From assembly GCF_000702665.1 (NCBI RefSeq), contig NZ_JNJA01000003.1:186001-250000 (forward strand): 64,000 bases of DNA, in the 5' to 3' direction. Position numbers and translations under genes: made by a program. The stretch is from Solidesulfovibrio alcoholivorans DSM 5433. GTDB lineage: Bacteria > Desulfobacterota > Desulfovibrionia > Desulfovibrionales > Desulfovibrionaceae. Shown here piece after piece: positions 9,104 through 17,153 of this stretch (position 1 is the first letter of the stretch; each line of letters opens with the position of its first letter). The notes under the pieces were generated by a model. That model searched no databases, had not been told where the DNA came from, and was given only the letters and a program-made list of their open reading frames with translations.

Positions 9104-10025
9104 GGGACCGCCCTCCCGCGCGCAGAATGTCCGCCAGGGCCGTGCCGATGTCCGGGAAGCGGAAAACGAAGCCGAGCTGCGCCAGTTTCGCGGGCACGGC
9201 GCGCACGCCGTTGAGGAAGAGTTCCTGGGCCATTTCGCCCAGGGCGAGGCGCAGGAGCAACGTCGGCGCGCGCAGGACCGCCGGCCGGCCAAGAGCCCGG
9301 CCGAGGGCGCGGGCGAGGCTGTCCTGGGTGATCGCGCCCGGCGCGGCCAGGTTGAAGGGGCCACTCGCCTGGGGATGCTCCATGAGCAAGCGGATGGCCG
9401 CCACCTCGTCGGCAAGGTGAATCCAGGGGAAATACTGCGTGCCCGGGCCGAGCGGCCCGCCGAGGAAAAAACGGTACGGCGCGAGCATGCGCGGCAGCGC
9501 GCCGCCGCCCGCGCCAAGGACCACGGCCGTGCGCGCCACGGCCCGGCGCAGGCCCAGGGCTTCGGCCCCGGCGGTGGACGCCTCCCAGTTCCGGGCGAGC
9601 TCGGCGAGAAAACCCGTGCCCGCGGGCGCGGCTTCGTCCACAAGGGCCTCGCCCCGGTCGCCGTAAAACCCCGTGGCCGAGCCCTGGACGAGCACCGGCG
9701 GCGGGTCGGCGGCGCGCCTCAGGGCGTCCATGACGGCCGCGCCGGCATCCAGGCGGCTTTGGCGCAGTCGCGCCTTGCGGGCCGCAGTCCAGTAGCCTGC
9801 GGCGATGTTCTCCCCGACCAGGTTGACCAGGACCGCCGCGCCGTCGAGATGGCGCAGCCAGCCGTCGCCGGTCGCGCCGTCGAAGGGGGCGTAGGTCACG
9901 CCGGGCGCGGGAGGATTCCCGGAGGGCCTGCGCGAGAGCACCACGACCTCATGGCCGTCGCCCGTCAGGGAACGGACCAGGGCGCGACCGATAAATCCCG
10001 TACCACCGGCGATGACCGCCTTCAT
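9096..10025 (-). CDS. TIGR01777-family NAD(P)-dependent epimerase/oxidoreductase
   Basis: This 309-residue protein has an N-terminal Rossmann motif GGTGFIGRALVRSL and the family signatures LVNLVGENIAAGYW and GSATGFYGDRG. Its C-terminal region (FNLAAPGAIT...) matches the DUF1731 tail of the extended SDR subfamily related to cell-division inhibitor SulA-like epimerases. The substrate is unknown for the whole family. It is the first gene of a two-gene run with the HD-GYP regulator. Confidence 0.88.
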   Translation of the reverse strand: MKAVIAGGTGFIGRALVRSLTGDGHEVVVLSRRPSGNPPAPGVTYAPFDGATGDGWLRHLDGAAVLVNLVGENIAAGYWTAARKARLRQSRLDAGAAVMDALRRAADPPPVLVQGSATGFYGDRGEALVDEAAPAGTGFLAELARNWEASTAGAEALGLRRAVARTAVVLGAGGGALPRMLAPYRFFLGGPLGPGTQYFPWIHLADEVAAIRLLMEHPQASGPFNLAAPGAITQDSLARALGRALGRPAVLRAPTLLLRLALGEMAQELFLNGVRAVPAKLAQLGFVFRFPDIGTALADILRAGGRSHG

Positions 10026-10103
10026 GGCCGCCTCCTTGCCAAACTCCGTTGAAATATTGGAACTCTTATACGGAAAGTGGCGGCAAAGGCAACGGGCTGC
10101 GCG

Positions 10104-10679
10104 CTAGTAGGTAAAATCGAGCTGGTAGGAAACAGGCGTGGCCGCATCGAACGGCCAGAAAAAAAAGCTTTTTTTGAGCCAGGGTGAAACGTCCGGCCGC
10201 GTGAGGGCAAGTTCCAGGGTCAACGAATAGTTCTGCCCCCGCTCCAGACGGTCCCAGGAACCGAGGTCGATGAGGATCTCGCCCCAGGCCTTGCGGAAAA
10301 GCGCGTGCAGTTCCTTGTCGGCCACGGCCCCCTGGCCCGGGACGTCGATGGCGTATTCGCCGCCCTTGAGCCGCCGCAAGCGGCTTTCCCAGCGCGCGTG
10401 GGACACTTCGTGGTTCCAGACGTAATCGCGTTTGAGGGATAATCTGGCCTTGCACACGAGGGCCAGCTGCTCGCCGGCCAGAAGCGCCTGGCGGATGGGT
10501 TCGATGCCGGTGGGTTCGACCCCGAAGCGTACCCAGATCTTGCCCTCGAAATTATTAAGCACGAGGTTGTTGAGCAGCAGCTCCTGGGCACGACACGGCC
10601 TCGCCGCCAAAAGAAGCACAGTCGCGGCGAAAGCCAGCGCCCAAAGGCTGCGGCGCTTGAACGAAAGAGGGAAAAGCAT
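10104..10679 (-). CDS. Exported DUF4390-like protein
   Basis: This 191-residue protein starts with a signal peptide (MLFPLSFKRRSLWALAFAA, cleavage near CRA-Q). The remainder is beta-rich with no recognised catalytic residues. The C-terminus WLKKSFFFWPFDA...SYQLDFTY resembles DUF4390 proteins found in Deltaproteobacteria and Betaproteobacteria, often beside sensor kinases. The ATG at 10679 has AGGAG four nt upstream; an in-frame ATG at 10709 lacks an RBS. The function is unknown. Confidence 0.72.
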   Translation of the reverse strand: MLFPLSFKRRSLWALAFAATVLLLAARPCRAQELLLNNLVLNNFEGKIWVRFGVEPTGIEPIRQALLAGEQLALVCKARLSLKRDYVWNHEVSHARWESRLRRLKGGEYAIDVPGQGAVADKELHALFRKAWGEILIDLGSWDRLERGQNYSLTLELALTRPDVSPWLKKSFFFWPFDAATPVSYQLDFTY

Positions 10680-10740
10680 GCCGCTCCTGTCGTTTGCAAA
10701 ACCGATCATGCGGTATTGGGCCTAATCCAAGCCGCCCGCT

Positions 10741-10770
10741 TTGACAACCGCAAGGCCCCTCGGCTAACAC
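10741..10770 (+). promoter_or_regulatory. Putative sigma-70 promoter of rlmH
   Basis: A perfect TTGACA -35 lies at 10741-10746 and a weak -10 (TAACAC) at 10765-10770 with 18 bp spacing, about 35 bp upstream of the rlmH start. The -10 match is poor. Confidence 0.4.
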
Positions 10771-10804
10771 CCGACACGGCGCTTCGCCGCCGGACGCACC
10801 GCTT

Positions 10805-11269
10805 ATGAAACCCATCCGCCTCTACGTCATCGGCGCGGCCAAGACGCCGTTTTTCAAGGACGCCGCCGCGCATTACCTGGTGGCATTGCGCCGCCACCTG
10901 CCGGCCGAGGAGATCGTGGTTCGCGACGGCAAGGCCGCTGACGCCGCCCGGCGCAAGGACGAGGAAGGCAAGGCCCTGCTCGCCCGGCTCTCGCCGCGCG
11001 ATACCGTCATCGTCCTCGACGAACATGGCCGGGGGCTCACGTCACGGGAACTCGCGGCCAAGGTGTCCGCGTGCATCGAAGACCCCGGGCGCGTCCCCTG
11101 TTTCGTCATCGGCGGCGCGTACGGCCTTTCCCAGGCGGTGCTCGATCGCGCGGACCTGACCCTGTCCCTTTGCCCCGGCACCCTGCCCCACGAACTGGCG
11201 CGGGTGGTACTCTACGAACAGCTTTACCGCGCAGCGGCCATTCTTGCCGGTGCGCCCTATCATCACTAA
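10805..11269 (+). CDS. rlmH: 23S rRNA (pseudouridine1915-N3)-methyltransferase RlmH
   Basis: This 154-residue SPOUT methyltransferase modifies pseudouridine 1915 of 23S rRNA in helix 69. It has the trefoil-knot SAM-binding segments LDEHGRGLTSRELA, FVIGGAYGL and LPHELARVVLYEQLYRA, and a length typical of the family. The following gene encodes a small protein 23 bp downstream, suggesting co-transcription. Confidence 0.95.
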   Translation: MKPIRLYVIGAAKTPFFKDAAAHYLVALRRHLPAEEIVVRDGKAADAARRKDEEGKALLARLSPRDTVIVLDEHGRGLTSRELAAKVSACIEDPGRVPCFVIGGAYGLSQAVLDRADLTLSLCPGTLPHELARVVLYEQLYRAAAILAGAPYHH

Positions 11270-11292
11270 AATTGTTGCAAAAGGCGGTCCGT

Positions 11293-11523
11293 ATGCCCCT
11301 GCCCCTGCTCGACGCCGCGTATCTCGCCAAGCTGCGCGCCTATTTCGAATCCGGCGACCTCGCCTTCGACTTCGAAAACGCCTCCGAGGAAGCCAAGGGG
11401 GACATCCTCGACTTCCTGGAATCCCTGATGGACCTGGCCGAGCTGGCCGATGCCACGGCCACGCGGCTCATCTTCAAGGATTCCTATATGGAAGCCGTCA
11501 CGGGCGAAAAAAGCGACAAATAG
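11293..11523 (+). CDS. Small acidic protein of unknown function
   Basis: This 76-residue protein is acidic and predicted to be helical (AYFESGDLAFDFENASEEAKGDILDFLESLMDLAELADA), with no recognised domain. The start follows GGCGGTCCGT, which is a weak RBS. It lies 23 bp behind rlmH on the same strand. Its last 40 nt overlap the 3' end of rsmG tail-to-tail. The codon use and sensible amino-acid make-up support a real gene. I do not recognise the family. Confidence 0.65.
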   Translation: MPLPLLDAAYLAKLRAYFESGDLAFDFENASEEAKGDILDFLESLMDLAELADATATRLIFKDSYMEAVTGEKSDK

Positions 11524-12185
11524 CGCGTCTTCCCCCCGCAGGCGTAGGAGCCCGCGGCGCTCAAGCCAAAACCCGCAACGTCGCCCCCCGCGCAGGCCTC
11601 GCCCGTCATGGTCAGCACGGCCATGGGCGGCGGCGCGAGCTCGCCGCACAGGGCCAGGAACTGCCGCCAGGGGGCGAAGGCGCGGCTGAGGCACAAGACG
11701 AACGCGCCCCGCTCCCGGGCGAGGATGTCCGGCACGGTGCGCCGCACGTCGCCCTCGGCCACGTGCATGCCGGATAGCCCGAGCCGCGCCACGACCTCGG
11801 CGAGAAACACGCAGCGCTTTTGCCGCGCTTCCAGCAGGTAATACGGCCCCCGTTCGAAAAACGCCCGCAGCGGCACGCCGGGCAGTCCCGCCCCGGCCCC
11901 GAAGTCCAGGCAGACCATGGGCTCGCCGGCCGGCGGCAGCACGGACGCTCCCGGCCCGTCGGCCAGGAAATCGGCCAGATGCCAGGAATCGGCGACCAGC
12001 GTCTCCAGCACGCCTGGCCAATCCGCCGGCCCGACCAGATTGACCTTGGAGCGAAACCGCTCCACCAGCCCGAGATAGCCGGCCAAAAGCGCGGCCTGGG
12101 ACGGGGCGAGCCGCCGCCCGAGAGCGAGTGCTTTTTCGGAAACCGCGTCGGCGTCAGGCGCGGGCGCATGTAAGGCCATGGCCAT
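11484..12185 (-). CDS. rsmG: 16S rRNA (guanine527-N7)-methyltransferase RsmG (GidB)
   Basis: This 233-residue enzyme methylates G527 of 16S rRNA, in the streptomycin-binding region. The SAM motif [17 protein letters not shown] corresponds to the DIGSGAGFPGIPL of the family, and KVNLVG and LSRAFAPW are further signatures. The ending (FSPVTASI) overlaps the convergent small acidic-protein gene by 40 nt. It is divergent from fabD across about 90 bp. Confidence 0.93.
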   Translation of the reverse strand: MAMALHAPAPDADAVSEKALALGRRLAPSQAALLAGYLGLVERFRSKVNLVGPADWPGVLETLVADSWHLADFLADGPGASVLPPAGEPMVCLDFGAGAGLPGVPLRAFFERGPYYLLEARQKRCVFLAEVVARLGLSGMHVAEGDVRRTVPDILARERGAFVLCLSRAFAPWRQFLALCGELAPPPMAVLTMTGEACAGGDVAGFGLSAAGSYACGGKTRYLSLFSPVTASI

Positions 12186-12275
12186 TTTCCTCCATCAAAT
12201 TGACCGTTGCACATTTCGGCCCGTTGCTCTACCAATCGCGGCCGAAAAGACATGCAAAGCTAAGGAGAGGCGAAC

Positions 12276-13226
12276 GTGAGCGCAACCCCCAAACACCAGG
12301 CCGTGCTCTTTCCGGGCCAGGGTTCCCAGGAACGCGGCATGGGCCGGGCCCTGGCCGAGGTTTCGACCGAGGCGGCCGAACTCTGGACCATGGCCGAAAA
12401 GGCCTCGGGGCTCCCGCTGCGGGAGATCTACTGGGAGGGCGACGAGGCGGCCATGGCCGACACCCGCGCCCTGCAACCGGCCATGACCGCCGCCACCCTG
12501 GGCCTGTGGTTCTTCCTGCGCCGAAAGCTCGCCGGCGTCGTCGGCTTCGCCGGCCACAGCCTCGGCGAATACGCCGCCCTGGCCGCTTCCGGCATGCTCG
12601 AGGCCGAAGCGACCCTTGCGCTGACAAGCCTGCGCGGCCGGCTCATGGCCGAGGCCGCCGGCGGCGAAGGGGCCATGGCCGCCGTGCTGAAGCTTTCCCT
12701 GGACGCCATCGAGGAAGTCGTGCGCGAGGCGGGCGAAGCCGCCGGCCGGCTGCTCGTGGTCGCCAACTACAATTCCCCGGGCCAGTTCGTGCTTTCCGGC
12801 GACAAGGCGGCCATCGAAGCCGCCGCCGTCCTGGCCAAGGAGCGCAAGGGCCGTGCCGTGCCCCTGGCCGTCAGCGGCGCGTTCCACAGCCCGCTCATGG
12901 CCGCGCCCGCGGCGGAACTGGAGAAGGCCCTGCGCAAGGCGGGCCTGCGCAGCCCTGCCGCGGCCCCGGTATTTTTCAACGTCACCGGCGCGGCCGAGCC
13001 CGACGCCGACAAGGCGCTGGCCTTCATGTGCCGCCAGATGACCTCCCAGGTGCGCTGGATCGACACCATGGCCAACCTGCACGCCGCGGGCGCGCGGACC
13101 TTCGTCGAACTCGGGCCCAAGGGCGTGCTGGCCAAGCTCGCCACGGCCAACCTCAAGGGCGTGTGCGACGACTGCACGGCCGTAAACATTGCCGATCCGG
13201 CCGGCGCGGCCGTCCTGGAGGCGTAA
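12276..13226 (+). CDS. fabD: Malonyl-CoA:ACP transacylase
   Basis: This 316-residue enzyme transfers malonyl from CoA to acyl carrier protein for fatty acid synthesis. [14 protein letters not shown] and the nucleophile elbow [10 protein letters not shown] (active Ser) are diagnostic, and the catalytic His lies in [10 protein letters not shown]. Translation starts at GTG 12276 behind AAGGAGAGG. argS follows after 5 nt, so fabD and argS are likely one transcript. The rest of the fab cluster is not here. Confidence 0.95.
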   Translation: MSATPKHQAVLFPGQGSQERGMGRALAEVSTEAAELWTMAEKASGLPLREIYWEGDEAAMADTRALQPAMTAATLGLWFFLRRKLAGVVGFAGHSLGEYAALAASGMLEAEATLALTSLRGRLMAEAAGGEGAMAAVLKLSLDAIEEVVREAGEAAGRLLVVANYNSPGQFVLSGDKAAIEAAAVLAKERKGRAVPLAVSGAFHSPLMAAPAAELEKALRKAGLRSPAAAPVFFNVTGAAEPDADKALAFMCRQMTSQVRWIDTMANLHAAGARTFVELGPKGVLAKLATANLKGVCDDCTAVNIADPAGAAVLEA

Positions 13227-13231
13227 GCGGC

Positions 13232-14890
13232 ATGCGCGCAACGACCCATTTGCGGGAGCTTCTGGAAAAGGCCCTGGCCGCGCGGGATCTCGCCTGGCCG
13301 GAAAAAACCACCATCGAACCGCCCCGCGACAAGGCCCACGGCGACCTGGCCACCAACGTCGCCCTGGTCGCGTCCAAACAGGCCAAGATGCCGCCGCGCC
13401 AGCTGGCCGAAGCCCTCCGCGAGGAACTGCTCGCCGCCGCCGGCGACATCGCCGCCGTGGACGTGGCCGGCCCCGGCTTTTTGAACGTCACCTTCGCGCC
13501 GGCCTTCTGGCAGCGCACCGTGCTCGAGGTCGCCGCCGCCGGGGACGACTACGGCAGGCTCTCCATCGGCGCGGGCACGCGCATCCAGGTGGAATTCGTC
13601 TCGGCCAACCCGACCGGTCCCCTGCACATCGGCCACGGTCGCGGCGCGGCCGTGGGCGACACCCTGGCCCGGGTGCTGCGCGCGGCCGGTTTCGACGTCG
13701 AAACCGAATACTATATCAACGACGCCGGCCGGCAGATGCGCATCCTCGGCATGTCCATCCTCTACCGCTACCGCGAGCTGCTCGGGGAGCCCGTGACCGA
13801 GCCCGAGGACTACTACCGGGGCGAATACGTCAAGGAACTGGCCCAGGAGCTCATCGACCGCGAGGGCATGGCACTCCTCGACCTGCCCGAGGGCAAGGCC
13901 ACGGACGTGTGCCGGTTGCACGGCGAACAGCGCATCCTCGACGGCATCAAGAAGGATTTGCAGGATTTCCGGGTCCGCCACGACGTCTGGTTCCCGGAAT
14001 CCACGCTCTTCGCCGCCGGCGCGGTGGACCGCACCTTCGCGGAGCTCAAGGCGAAAAACCTCGCCTACGACAAGGACGGAGCCCTGTGGTTCGCCACGAC
14101 CAATTTCGGCGACGACAAGGACCGCGTGCTGGTCAAGTCCGGAGGCGAGCTCACCTATTTCGCTTCCGACATCGCCTACCACGACGACAAGTTCCGCCGG
14201 GGCTTCGACATCGTGGTGGACATCTTGGGCGCGGACCATCACGGCTACGTGCCGCGCATGAAGGCCTGCGTGGCCGCGCTCGGGCGCGATCCCGAAGCGA
14301 GCCTCAAGGTCATCCTGGTCCAGCTCGTCAATTTGCTTAAAGGGGGCGAACAGATCGCCATGTCCACCCGGGCCGGCAAGTTCGAGACGCTCGCCGACGT
14401 GGTCGCGGAAGTCGGGGCCGACGCGGCGCGGTTCATGTTCCTGTCGCGCAAGTCCGACAGCCACCTGGACTTCGACCTGGACGCGGTCAAGCAACAGTCC
14501 ATGGACAACCCGGTCTACTACGTCCAGTACGCCCACGCCCGGGTCAAGTCGCTTTTCGCCAAGGCCGCCGAACGCGGCTTTTCCCCGGCTCCGGCCACGC
14601 CGGAACTGCTTGCGCGTTGCGACACCTCCGAGGACCTCGAGCTGCTCAAGCTCCTGGAGCAGTACCCGGACACCATCGCCGCGGCCGCGCGCTCCTTCTC
14701 GCCCCATCTGGTGAGCTTCTACCTGCGCGACCTCGCCGGCAAACTGCACCGCTATTATACCGCCAACCCGGTGCTCACGGCCGGGGACGACGCCCTGGTC
14801 GCGGCGCGGCTGCACCTGCTGAACGCCGTGGCCGCGGTGGTCAAAAACGGCTTGCGCCTGCTTGGCGTTTCCGCGCCGGATAAAATGTAG
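13232..14890 (+). CDS. argS: Arginyl-tRNA synthetase
   Basis: This 552-residue class I synthetase has an N-terminal Add-1 domain (about 1-90), the HIGH signature as HIGHGR after [12 protein letters not shown], and a C-terminal DALR anticodon-binding domain (about 430-552). KMSKS is replaced by a divergent loop around [12 protein letters not shown], as is common in ArgRS. It starts 5 nt after the fabD stop. Confidence 0.97.
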   Translation: MRATTHLRELLEKALAARDLAWPEKTTIEPPRDKAHGDLATNVALVASKQAKMPPRQLAEALREELLAAAGDIAAVDVAGPGFLNVTFAPAFWQRTVLEVAAAGDDYGRLSIGAGTRIQVEFVSANPTGPLHIGHGRGAAVGDTLARVLRAAGFDVETEYYINDAGRQMRILGMSILYRYRELLGEPVTEPEDYYRGEYVKELAQELIDREGMALLDLPEGKATDVCRLHGEQRILDGIKKDLQDFRVRHDVWFPESTLFAAGAVDRTFAELKAKNLAYDKDGALWFATTNFGDDKDRVLVKSGGELTYFASDIAYHDDKFRRGFDIVVDILGADHHGYVPRMKACVAALGRDPEASLKVILVQLVNLLKGGEQIAMSTRAGKFETLADVVAEVGADAARFMFLSRKSDSHLDFDLDAVKQQSMDNPVYYVQYAHARVKSLFAKAAERGFSPAPATPELLARCDTSEDLELLKLLEQYPDTIAAAARSFSPHLVSFYLRDLAGKLHRYYTANPVLTAGDDALVAARLHLLNAVAAVVKNGLRLLGVSAPDKM

Positions 14891-14895
14891 GCGGC

Positions 14896-14926
14896 TTGAC
14901 ATTCGCGCGCCTTTGGCACTTATGCT
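14896..14926 (+). promoter_or_regulatory. Putative sigma-70 promoter of the SPOR-domain gene
   Basis: TTGACA lies at 14896-14901 and TATGCT at 14921-14926 with a 19-bp spacer, in the 57-bp gap between argS and the SPOR gene. The spacer is slightly long. Confidence 0.45.
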
Positions 14927-14947
14927 CGGGCCAAGGAACCGAGCCGC

Positions 14948-15724
14948 ATGAAGCTTCTCAGCCGATTCAACGTATCCCAGGACAAGGGAGGACCGAAAAA
15001 GTTCTCCATTGAAATCAGCATGTCCGGCGTCATTTCCGTCGGCATCGTGGTCGTGCTCGGCATGTGCTGGGTTTTCATCCTCGGCATCCTGGTCGGTCGC
15101 GGCTACAAGCCGGAAACCGCCGTGCCGCAGATCGCCCAGATGATGCCGACCACCGAGCCCAAGCAGCCCGAGGGCTCGGCCCCGGCCGCGCCGCCCACCG
15201 TGCTCAAGCCCGAGGAACTCCAGTTCATGGAGGACCTGCACGACAACAAGGGCGGTGAGGTGGTGACCGATTCCACCCAGAAGTCCTCGGCCGACGGCAA
15301 AAAGCCTGCGGAAACGCGCGCCACGCCCATGGGCTCCGCCCAGGCCCCCATGGCGATCCCTGCCCGGCCCGCGCCCGTGCCCGCGGCGGCGAACGCCGTT
15401 GCGCCCGCGCCGGCGAAACAAGCTGCCCCGGCGCCCAAAGCGAAAGCCGCGGTCGAGCCCAAGACGCCGTTTGAAAAGAAGGAGACCGGCACGTTCGCGG
15501 CCACTTATCAGGTCGCCTCGTTCCCGTCCAAGGAGCAGGCCGACACGATGGTGAAGAACCTGTCGCGCAAGGGGTTCTCCGCCTCCATCCAGGAGGCCAG
15601 CGCCGGCAGCCGCAAGGTCTTCCGCGTCAAGGTGCAGTTCAAGGGCACCGAGGCGGAAATCGCCGACGGGCTGCGGCGGACAGGCGAAAAAGGCCCTATA
15701 CTTCTCGGCAAAAAACCTTTATAA
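14948..15724 (+). CDS. Membrane-anchored SPOR-domain protein
   Basis: This 258-residue protein has one N-terminal membrane helix (about 27-50, VISVGIVVVLGMCWVFILGILVG), a Pro/Ala-rich periplasmic linker (about 55-175) and a C-terminal SPOR domain (about 180-258, TYQVASFPSKEQADTMVKNL). SPOR domains bind denuded peptidoglycan glycans and recruit proteins to the septum. It is therefore a likely cell-division or envelope protein of the FtsN/DedD type. The architecture is clear, but orthology to a named protein is not. Confidence 0.9.
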   Translation: MKLLSRFNVSQDKGGPKKFSIEISMSGVISVGIVVVLGMCWVFILGILVGRGYKPETAVPQIAQMMPTTEPKQPEGSAPAAPPTVLKPEELQFMEDLHDNKGGEVVTDSTQKSSADGKKPAETRATPMGSAQAPMAIPARPAPVPAAANAVAPAPAKQAAPAPKAKAAVEPKTPFEKKETGTFAATYQVASFPSKEQADTMVKNLSRKGFSASIQEASAGSRKVFRVKVQFKGTEAEIADGLRRTGEKGPILLGKKPL

Positions 15725-15771
15725 GGATCGCCCGCTTTCGCGGCAAAATCGATGCATAAAGAGGACCGCCA

Positions 15772-16326
15772 ATGATCCCAGGCTCTTTCGTCCCCACCAA
15801 GGCGTTTTTCACCAAAGGTGTCGGCCGCCACAAAAATAAGCTCCAATCCTTCGAGCTGGCCCTGCGCGAAGCCGGCATCGAAAAGCTCAACCTCGTTTAC
15901 GTGTCGAGCATCTTTCCGCCGCATTGCCAGCTGATCACCATCCCCGAGGGCGTGAGCCTCTTGAGCCCCGGCCAGATCACCTTCTGCGTCATGGCCAGAA
16001 ACGCCACCGACGAAAAGAACCGCCTCGTGGGCTCGGCCGTGGGCATGGCCTTCCCGGCCGACAAGTCCAACTACGGCTACATTTCCGAGCACACGGCCTT
16101 CGGCGCCGAGGAGCAGGAGATCGGCGACTTCGCCGAGGACCTCGCTTCCACCATGCTCGCCACCACCCTCGGCATCGATTTCGATCCCGAGACGGCCTAC
16201 GACGAGCGCCGCCAGACCTACCTCATGAGCGGCAAGATCATCGATTCCGCCTCCATGCCCTGCGTGACCACGGGCGAATCGGGCATGTGGACCACGACCA
16301 TCTCCGCGGTGGTGTTCATTCCCTAA
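15772..16326 (+). CDS. pdaD: Pyruvoyl-dependent arginine decarboxylase
   Basis: This 184-residue proenzyme is expected to self-cleave between S45 and S46 in [12 protein letters not shown], giving a beta chain and an alpha chain with an N-terminal pyruvoyl group. It then converts arginine to agmatine for polyamine synthesis. [17 protein letters not shown] at the C-terminus is typical. RBS GAGGACC precedes the ATG. In this window it is the clearest polyamine gene; a spermidine-synthase-like fusion lies downstream beyond nth. Confidence 0.93.
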   Translation: MIPGSFVPTKAFFTKGVGRHKNKLQSFELALREAGIEKLNLVYVSSIFPPHCQLITIPEGVSLLSPGQITFCVMARNATDEKNRLVGSAVGMAFPADKSNYGYISEHTAFGAEEQEIGDFAEDLASTMLATTLGIDFDPETAYDERRQTYLMSGKIIDSASMPCVTTGESGMWTTTISAVVFIP

Positions 16327-16392
16327 GCCCATGTCCCAGGCGGCACTCTTCGCCCCCGGGTCGGCGGCCGCGTCCATGCCGGAGCACGGCTG

Positions 16393-17025
16393 ATGGACGC
16401 GGCCGCCCGGGCCAGGGAAATCGTCAAGCGGCTGCGGCCGCTCTACCCTGTCCTTACGCCGGCGCTCGACTATCATAGCGCCTATGAGTTGCTTGTGGCC
16501 ACGGTCCTGGCCGCCCAGTGCACCGACGCCCGCGTCAACACCGTCACACCCGAATTCTTCCGCCGCTGGCCGGATCCCGCCGCCCTGGCGCATGCCGCCG
16601 TCGGCGACGTGGAGGACGTCGTCCATTCCACGGGCTTTTTCCGGCAAAAGGCAAAAAACCTCGTGGCCGCGGCCCGGCGCATGGTCTCCCTGCACGGCGG
16701 GACCGTACCCGACACCATGGAAGCGCTCACGGCGCTGCCGGGCGTCGCGCGCAAGACGGCCAACATCGTACTGTCCAACGCTCTCGGCAAAAACGAGGGC
16801 ATCGCCGTGGACACCCACGTGCGCCGGCTGTCCTTCCGCCTGGGCTTGACGTCCTCGGACAACCCGATCATCATAGAAAAGGATATGATGCCGCTTTTTG
16901 CACGCAAGGACTGGGGGGCAATCAACCACCTGCTGGTCCTGCACGGCCGGGCCGTGTGCAAGGCCCGCTCCCCCCGTTGCGACGCCTGCGCGCTCGGCGA
17001 CATCTGTCCGAGGCGCGGGCTCTGA
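16393..17025 (+). CDS. nth: Endonuclease III
   Basis: This 210-residue DNA glycosylase/AP lyase removes oxidised pyrimidines. The helix-hairpin-helix LPGVARKTANIVL supplies the catalytic Lys, VDTHVRRLS the catalytic Asp, and the C-terminal cysteines (C-x6-C-x2-C-x5-C pattern around VCKARSPRCDACALGDIC) bind a [4Fe-4S] cluster. The protein is close to the usual length. Confidence 0.96.
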   Translation: MDAAARAREIVKRLRPLYPVLTPALDYHSAYELLVATVLAAQCTDARVNTVTPEFFRRWPDPAALAHAAVGDVEDVVHSTGFFRQKAKNLVAAARRMVSLHGGTVPDTMEALTALPGVARKTANIVLSNALGKNEGIAVDTHVRRLSFRLGLTSSDNPIIIEKDMMPLFARKDWGAINHLLVLHGRAVCKARSPRCDACALGDICPRRGL

Positions 17026-17153
17026 CCGCGCCCATGGCCGCCGCGGCGCGCCATCAGGCAACAACCCGTTTTCCGGTTTGCAACCGTAGCGCCGCCGTGT
17101 GACGTTCCGGGCCGGCCCTGCCGGCCCCCGAGACGGCGGCACCCGAGGGTCTC

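Noticed and set aside
12767..15421. A long minus-strand frame opposite fabD and argS
   Set aside because: fabD and argS carry clear motifs; the antisense frame gives Gly/Arg/His-rich low-complexity protein.
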